NCBI RefSeq assembly: GCF_007830495.1
Contig: NZ_VLKW01000019.1
Span: 1-51,693 of the forward strand
DNA from: Pseudoduganella flava
GTDB lineage: Bacteria > Pseudomonadota > Gammaproteobacteria > Burkholderiales > Burkholderiaceae_D
DNA length: 51,693 nt
Direction: 5' to 3'
Shown here: piece after piece, positions 48,730 through 51,693 of the stretch
How the letters are laid out: every line of letters begins with the position of its first letter
Numbering within the stretch: the first letter of the stretch is position 1
Made by a program: the position numbers and the translations under genes
The notes under the pieces: generated by a model
The model's input: the letters and a program-made list of their open reading frames with translations, nothing else
Databases searched by the model: none
What the model was told of the DNA's origin: nothing

Positions 48730-50319
48730 ATGCGCACCGGCGTACGCAAATACTGTGTGATGGTGCTTGCGGCGCTGCCGTTGCTGTGCCGTGCCGACCC
48801 GCTACCCCGCTTCACCGGCACCCTGGACGCGCAGACGCACCGCGAGCATGCCGTGGCGCTGACGCCGGGCGACTTCGTGCAGGGCCGGCTGACGGGCAAG
48901 GCGATGCGCCTCGTGCTGCTGGACCGCGACGGCCAGCGCGAACGCATCCTCGCCAAGGGCCGGCGCGACGAGCAGGAATTCATGTTCGTCGCCGGCACGC
49001 GCGGGCCGTACGTGCTCGACGTGCGCGCGCCGGAAGCCGGTGCGTACGACCTCGCCGTACTGCGCCACGTGCCCGTCGCCGCGCAGGTGGCACCGGGTCC
49101 GCTGCCCGACAGCCCGCGCCTGCGCACGCTGTTGGCCGGGCTCGCACAGGGTACGAACACCGAGGCGTTCTGGCGCGGCGTGACGGGCCCGCTGGTCGAG
49201 ACGGCCGGCGTGACGCCCGCGCTGGCCAAGGACGAGGTGCTGGTGACGTTCCTGTGGCGCGGCGCGCGGCGCAATGTGCGGCTGCTGGGCGGGCCTTCGT
49301 CCGATCACGACGAGCTGCAGCGCCTGGGCGCCAGCGATGTGTGGTACCGCAGCTACCGCGTGCCGGCCAGCACCCGCCTGTCGTACCGCCTGGCGCCGGA
49401 CGTGCCGGAGGTGGACGGCACGCCGATGGAGCGGCGCCGCGCGATCCTCGCCACGTTGCAGCGCGATCCGTTCAACCCGGTGAGCTTCCCGGCGCGGCCG
49501 CTGGACCGCTACGACGGCGCGTCGGTGCTGGAACTGCCGGGCGCACCGCCACAGCAGTGGATCGCGCCGCACGCAGGTGTCACAGCAGGCGCCGTCGAGA
49601 CGCTGCGGCTGGCCAGCAAGGAGCTGGGCAACGAGCGCGACATCGTGCTGTATCGCTCCGCCGGCTGGCGCCCGGGCGCGCCGGGCAATGCGCTGGTGGT
49701 GCTGTTCGACGCGGAGCAGTACACGACGGATGTGCCGACACCCGTCATCCTGGACAACCTCGTCGCCGCCGGCAAGCTGCCGCCGACCGCCGCGATCCTC
49801 GTCGCGAATCCCAGCGCGACGAGCCGCGGCGTGGAGCTGCCGCCCAATCCCGCGTTCGCACGCTTCCTGTCGGCCGAGCTGATGCCATGGGCGCGCGCAC
49901 GGGGTGTCTACGCCGACGCAGGGCGCACCGCCGTCGCCGGCGCCAGCTACGGCGGCCTGGCGGCGACATATGCGGCGCTGCGCCATCCGGAACTGTTCGG
50001 CAATGTGTACAGCCAGTCCGGCTCGTTCTGGTGGGCGCCGGACGGCGCAGAGCCGGAGTGGCTGACGCGCCAGTTCGTGGCGGCGCCGAAGCTGCCAGTG
50101 CGCTTCCTGCTCGAGGCGGGACTGTACGAAGGTGGACGGGGCAGCGCGCCGGGCATCCTGGACACGACCCGCCATCTGCGCGACGTGCTGCAGGCGCGCG
50201 GCTACGATGTCCAGCACCGTGAATTCGCGGCAGGGCACGACTATTTGCACTGGCGCGGCAGCCTGGGCGACGGGCTCGCCGAATTGCTCGGATCTCCAGA
50301 GGGGCACGTTATGCGATAG
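48730..50319 (+). CDS. Enterochelin esterase-like periplasmic hydrolase (Fes/IroE family)
   Basis: Alpha/beta-hydrolase of 529 residues. It has a signal peptide (KYCVMVLAALPLLCRA), a beta-rich N-terminal domain, an enterochelin-esterase N-domain-like region (VTFLWRGARRNVRLLGGP, VWYRSYRVP), and an esterase-D-type catalytic domain. The nucleophile is Ser-406 in AGASYGGLAA, and the catalytic His is His-503 in AAGHDYLHWRG. Fes-type enzymes hydrolyse the trilactone of catecholate siderophores to release iron. The signal peptide would put it in the periplasm, as for IroE-like enzymes. It follows the receptor at a one-base gap, clearly one operon. It could also serve another ester substrate. Confidence 0.87.
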   Translation: MRTGVRKYCVMVLAALPLLCRADPLPRFTGTLDAQTHREHAVALTPGDFVQGRLTGKAMRLVLLDRDGQRERILAKGRRDEQEFMFVAGTRGPYVLDVRAPEAGAYDLAVLRHVPVAAQVAPGPLPDSPRLRTLLAGLAQGTNTEAFWRGVTGPLVETAGVTPALAKDEVLVTFLWRGARRNVRLLGGPSSDHDELQRLGASDVWYRSYRVPASTRLSYRLAPDVPEVDGTPMERRRAILATLQRDPFNPVSFPARPLDRYDGASVLELPGAPPQQWIAPHAGVTAGAVETLRLASKELGNERDIVLYRSAGWRPGAPGNALVVLFDAEQYTTDVPTPVILDNLVAAGKLPPTAAILVANPSATSRGVELPPNPAFARFLSAELMPWARARGVYADAGRTAVAGASYGGLAATYAALRHPELFGNVYSQSGSFWWAPDGAEPEWLTRQFVAAPKLPVRFLLEAGLYEGGRGSAPGILDTTRHLRDVLQARGYDVQHREFAAGHDYLHWRGSLGDGLAELLGSPEGHVMR

Positions 50320-50346
50320 CTGTATGGCCGAGATGCGAACATGGAA

Positions 50347-50376
50347 TTGGATTTATATCTCGATGCCCCGTAAGCT
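50347..50376 (+). promoter_or_regulatory. Promoter of small-protein gene 1
   Basis: TTGGAT (50347-50352) and TAAGCT (50371-50376) lie 18 bases apart, 38 bases before the start codon. Between and around them the sequence closely follows that of the second copy, including TTTATATCT and CCATCGC. This conservation supports real promoter elements. Confidence 0.65.
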
Positions 50377-50414
50377 GTTTCCATCGCTTAACGCAGCATA
50401 TTCAGGAGTCCGCC

Positions 50415-50555
50415 ATGCACACGCCCATCGCCCAACCCGTCACCACCGCCGGCTTTTCGTTCGGCCGCGTTGCCCGCAACGTCCTCGCTGCCATCCGCGA
50501 AGCGATCAAGCAGTACGGCGCCCCGTACCTGAACGGCCCGCTGCCGCCGCTCTGA
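50415..50555 (+). CDS. Small protein 1 of a tandem pair (46 aa, GAPY...LPPL tail)
   Basis: Unrecognised protein of 46 residues: a short N-terminal part (MHTPIAQPVTTAG), an amphipathic helix (RVARNVLAAIREAIKQY) and the tail GAPYLNGPLPPL. AGGAG lies six bases before the ATG, and it has a promoter and a terminator of its own. The gene 245 bases downstream encodes a paralogue with the same tail and the same promoter. There is no signal peptide or membrane helix. Being expressed from strong-looking signals with conserved C-terminus suggests a true small protein, a peptide precursor or a toxin/antitoxin-like component; none can be favoured from sequence alone. Confidence 0.75.
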   Translation: MHTPIAQPVTTAGFSFGRVARNVLAAIREAIKQYGAPYLNGPLPPL

Positions 50556-50577
50556 TCCGGTACGGCTGGTGTGACGC

Positions 50578-50608
50578 AAGCCCCCGCCTGCCGGGGGCTT
50601 GTTGTTTC
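50578..50608 (+). terminator. Rho-independent terminator of small-protein gene 1
   Basis: AAGCCCCC (50578-50585) and GGGGGCTT (50593-50600) form an 8-bp stem with a 7-base loop, followed by the T-rich GTTGTTT. It lies 22 bases after the stop. Confidence 0.85.
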
Positions 50609-50730
50609 CATCACCATTTTTTAGTTGATTCCCCAGAGAAATAACCAGCGTTAATATCGGGATGCATGTCACTGCGATGTCGGCCAGTTGAGTTATACCG
50701 AAACGTTATCGCCGGCATCCGAAATCAAAA

Positions 50731-50760
50731 TTGGCTTTATATCTTGCAGTGCAATAAGAT
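50731..50760 (+). promoter_or_regulatory. Promoter of small-protein gene 2
   Basis: TTGGCT (50731-50736) and TAAGAT (50755-50760) are 18 bases apart and 40 bases before the start codon, matching the first copy in spacing. The shared TTTATATCT and CCATCGC words sit at the same offsets. Confidence 0.65.
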
Positions 50761-50800
50761 TCAACCATCGCACAACGCCAACGAATACCAGGAGCTGAAC

Positions 50801-50944
50801 ATGACCACGCTGACCGCCAACGCCGCCACCCTCGGCAACACCGAATCGACCCTGACCCGCGTCCTGCGCGTGATCCGCAAGGAACTGCGCCGCGCCTTCG
50901 AACTGTCCGGCGCACCGTACGTCGAAGCCCTGCCGCCGCTCTGA
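50801..50944 (+). CDS. Small protein 2 of a tandem pair (47 aa, GAPY...LPPL tail)
   Basis: Unrecognised protein of 47 residues: a Thr/Ala-rich N-terminus (MTTLTANAATLGNTE), a strongly basic amphipathic helix (RVLRVIRKELRRAFEL) and the tail GAPYVEALPPL. The ribosome site AGGAG is six bases before the ATG, exactly as in the first gene. It shares tail and promoter with the upstream copy, while the first 15 residues differ. An IS150-type element begins 36 bases after its stop and seems to have split its terminator, so expression may now be altered. Function unknown. Confidence 0.75.
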   Translation: MTTLTANAATLGNTESTLTRVLRVIRKELRRAFELSGAPYVEALPPL

Positions 50945-50960
50945 GTCCCGGGCCGCACGC

Positions 50961-50980
50961 ACAAAGAAAAGCCTCCTTCG
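50961..50980 (+). terminator. Left half of a terminator hairpin interrupted by an insertion sequence
   Basis: AAAGAAAAGCCTCCTTCG (ending at 50980) looks like the ascending arm and UUCG loop of a standard terminator, whose other arm should read GGAGGCTTTTC. The next base (50981) is instead the first base of an IS end. The missing arm should lie beyond the element, outside the window. Confidence 0.55.
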
Positions 50981-50987
50981 TGAACTG

Positions 50988-51025
50988 AACCCCAAAAGTT
51001 GGACACCAACTTTTGGGGTTTTTTC
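50988..51025 (+). terminator. Read-through-blocking hairpin inside the IS left end
   Basis: AACCCCAAAAGTTG (50988-51001) and CAACTTTTGGGGTT (51007-51020) form a perfect 14-bp stem with a 5-base loop, followed by TTTT and then the orfA start (51026). It would stop transcription entering from the flanking gene, a common device of IS elements to limit transposase, and its base could also sequester the start region. Confidence 0.82.
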
Positions 51026-51547
51026 ATGACGAAGTACGACGAGTACTTTAAGTTAAGGATCGTTCAGCAGTACCTTGCCGGGGCATCAGGATACAAGACC
51101 TTAAGCAAGCAGCATGGCCTAGATGCCAGCATGATCAGACGCTGGGTCAAGTGGTTTGAGGCTCATGGAGTTGATGGGCTGAAGAAGAAGTTCACGCAGT
51201 ACCCCGCCGAGGTCAAGCTGTCGGTGCTCCAGCACATGTGGGACAATGAGCTTTCTTGCCGCCAGACGGCCGCACTGTTCAATATCCGCAATCCTGGCAT
51301 CGTAAACATCTGGGAGCGCGAATTTCGGCGAGCTGGGTTTGATGCCTTGATCGCTCGACCACGAGGAAGACCAAAGTCCATGCCTGCAGCCCCGCCTAAG
51401 CCTGAAATGAAGCCTGACGATAGCAATCGGTCGAAGGAAGATCTACAAGCTGAGGTAGAGCATCTGCGCATGGAGAATGCCTACCTAAAAAAGTTGCAAG
51501 CCTTAGTTCAAGCCCGGCCCCAAGCACAGCCGAAAAAGCGCAAGTAG
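51026..51547 (+). CDS. IS150-group transposase OrfA
   Basis: DNA-binding protein of 173 residues encoded by the first frame. Two helix-turn-helix units bind the element ends: FKLRIVQQYLAGASGYKTLSKQHGLDASMIRRWVKWFEAHG and a second, SCRQTAALFNIRNPGIVNIWEREFRRAG. A leucine-zipper-like segment LQAEVEHLRMENAYLKKLQALV near the C-terminus mediates dimerisation. The start is the ATG at 51026 just after the hairpin. A perfect A_AAA_AAG slippery heptamer at 51487-51493 lets about a fraction of ribosomes move into orfB, making the OrfAB transposase. OrfA alone ends at 51547. Confidence 0.93.
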   Translation: MTKYDEYFKLRIVQQYLAGASGYKTLSKQHGLDASMIRRWVKWFEAHGVDGLKKKFTQYPAEVKLSVLQHMWDNELSCRQTAALFNIRNPGIVNIWEREFRRAGFDALIARPRGRPKSMPAAPPKPEMKPDDSNRSKEDLQAEVEHLRMENAYLKKLQALVQARPQAQPKKRK

Positions 51548-51693
51548 TCCAAGAACTAAGGCAAGATCATCCGATTGCCGGTTTGCTCAAGGTCGCGCAG
51601 CTGCCTCGCAGTACGTTCTACTACCAGCAAAGTCTGCTGGGCAAAGACGACAAGTACGATGGGTTGAAAAGGGCAATCAAGGAAGTCTACGAG
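51493..51693 (+). CDS. IS150-group transposase OrfB, N-terminal part (via -1 frameshift; truncated by window edge)
   Basis: After slippage at 51487-51493 the -1 frame is open to the end of the window (67 codons): VASLSSSPAPSTAEK, then VVQELRQDHPIAGLLKVAQLPRSTFYYQQ, the HTH_21 segment that precedes the DDE catalytic domain of IS3-family OrfB proteins. The DDE residues lie beyond the window. It overlaps the end of orfA by 55 bases. Confidence 0.88.

Larger units (their letters stand above)
50981..51693 (+). mobile_element. IS3-family insertion sequence, IS150-group-like (left part; continues past window)
   Basis: The element begins TGAACTGAACCCC at 50981, the expected type of left end, followed by a terminator-like hairpin, orfA and the start of orfB in the -1 frame with an A6G slippery site between them. 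Codon use and base composition are clearly lower in G+C than in neighbouring genes. The right end is outside the window, so length and completeness are unknown. It adjoins the small-protein pair. Confidence 0.9.

Noticed and set aside
45603..49274. Single 1223-codon minus-strand frame spanning the AraC-type gene and the receptor
   Set aside because: Only the last 339 codons have protein-like sequence; the rest is antisense to the TonB receptor and starts far upstream of the real ATG at 46622.
1..51693. CRISPR array, tRNA or rRNA genes
   Set aside because: No regularly spaced repeats, no cloverleaf-like sequence ending in a plausible acceptor stem, and no conserved rRNA blocks were found.

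Overview
The window is about 68% G+C, with long shadow reading frames opposite most genes. The gene content (many TonB-dependent receptors, a czc metal-efflux operon, several c-di-GMP enzymes, a KGG stress protein) and two recurring intergenic palindromes (GGGTCTGACCCC and TGTCCCYTGGTGCC types) suggest a betaproteobacterium of the Oxalobacteraceae, most like Massilia, Duganella or Telluria. That assignment is an inference from style, not a database match. Both edges lie in IS3-family elements: the last codons of a transposase at the left, and the intact left end of an IS150-type element at the right.

Layout. 1-7.4 kb: IS remnant, a duplicated gene tail with a REP-like palindrome, a PL26-type exo-rhamnogalacturonan lyase and a TonB receptor (a likely pectin-side-chain uptake pair), a YjjG-type nucleotidase and an orphan ECF sigma factor. 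7.5-13.5 kb: czcI-like, czcC, czcB and czcA, a tripartite Zn/Co/Cd efflux operon. 13.6-18.0 kb: a Rid-family protein, about 0.9 kb of repeat-bearing non-coding DNA, a DUF378 membrane protein, a small hypothetical protein and a hybrid histidine kinase. 18.1-22.7 kb: a Fur-box-controlled siderophore receptor followed by a PepSY/flavodoxin/NADPH-reductase fusion, a likely ferric-siderophore uptake and reduction pair. 22.8-25.1 kb: a CHASE3-GAF-GGDEF diguanylate cyclase and a flavin reductase.

25.2-34.0 kb is one functional block: a membrane kinase with a FixJ-type regulator, a receiver-only protein, a sensorless kinase with a NarL-type regulator, then a triheme cytochrome c, a 2Fe-2S subunit, a Tat-exported molybdenum hydroxylase and an FAD monooxygenase resembling 2,6-dihydroxypyridine hydroxylase. 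The two internal transcription units carry the same promoter box at identical spacing. The set looks like a signal-controlled pathway for hydroxylating an aldehyde or N-heteroaromatic compound, with electrons passing to the respiratory chain.

34.0-37.7 kb: a DUF2946-like protein, a siderophore-type TonB receptor and a DUF1624 membrane protein. 37.8-45.4 kb: an ABM monooxygenase, a FucP-like sugar transporter, a GGDEF-EAL protein, a DUF455 ferritin-like protein, a periplasmic aldose dehydrogenase and a KGG stress protein. 45.6-50.3 kb: an AraC (PchR-like) regulator divergent from a Fur-box TonB receptor and an enterochelin-esterase-like hydrolase.

At 50.4-50.9 kb lie two tandem, paralogous genes for 46- and 47-residue proteins that share a GAPY...LPPL tail and near-identical promoters. 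I do not recognise them, and they are the best candidate here for something undescribed. The IS150-type element that follows appears to have split the terminator hairpin of the second one.
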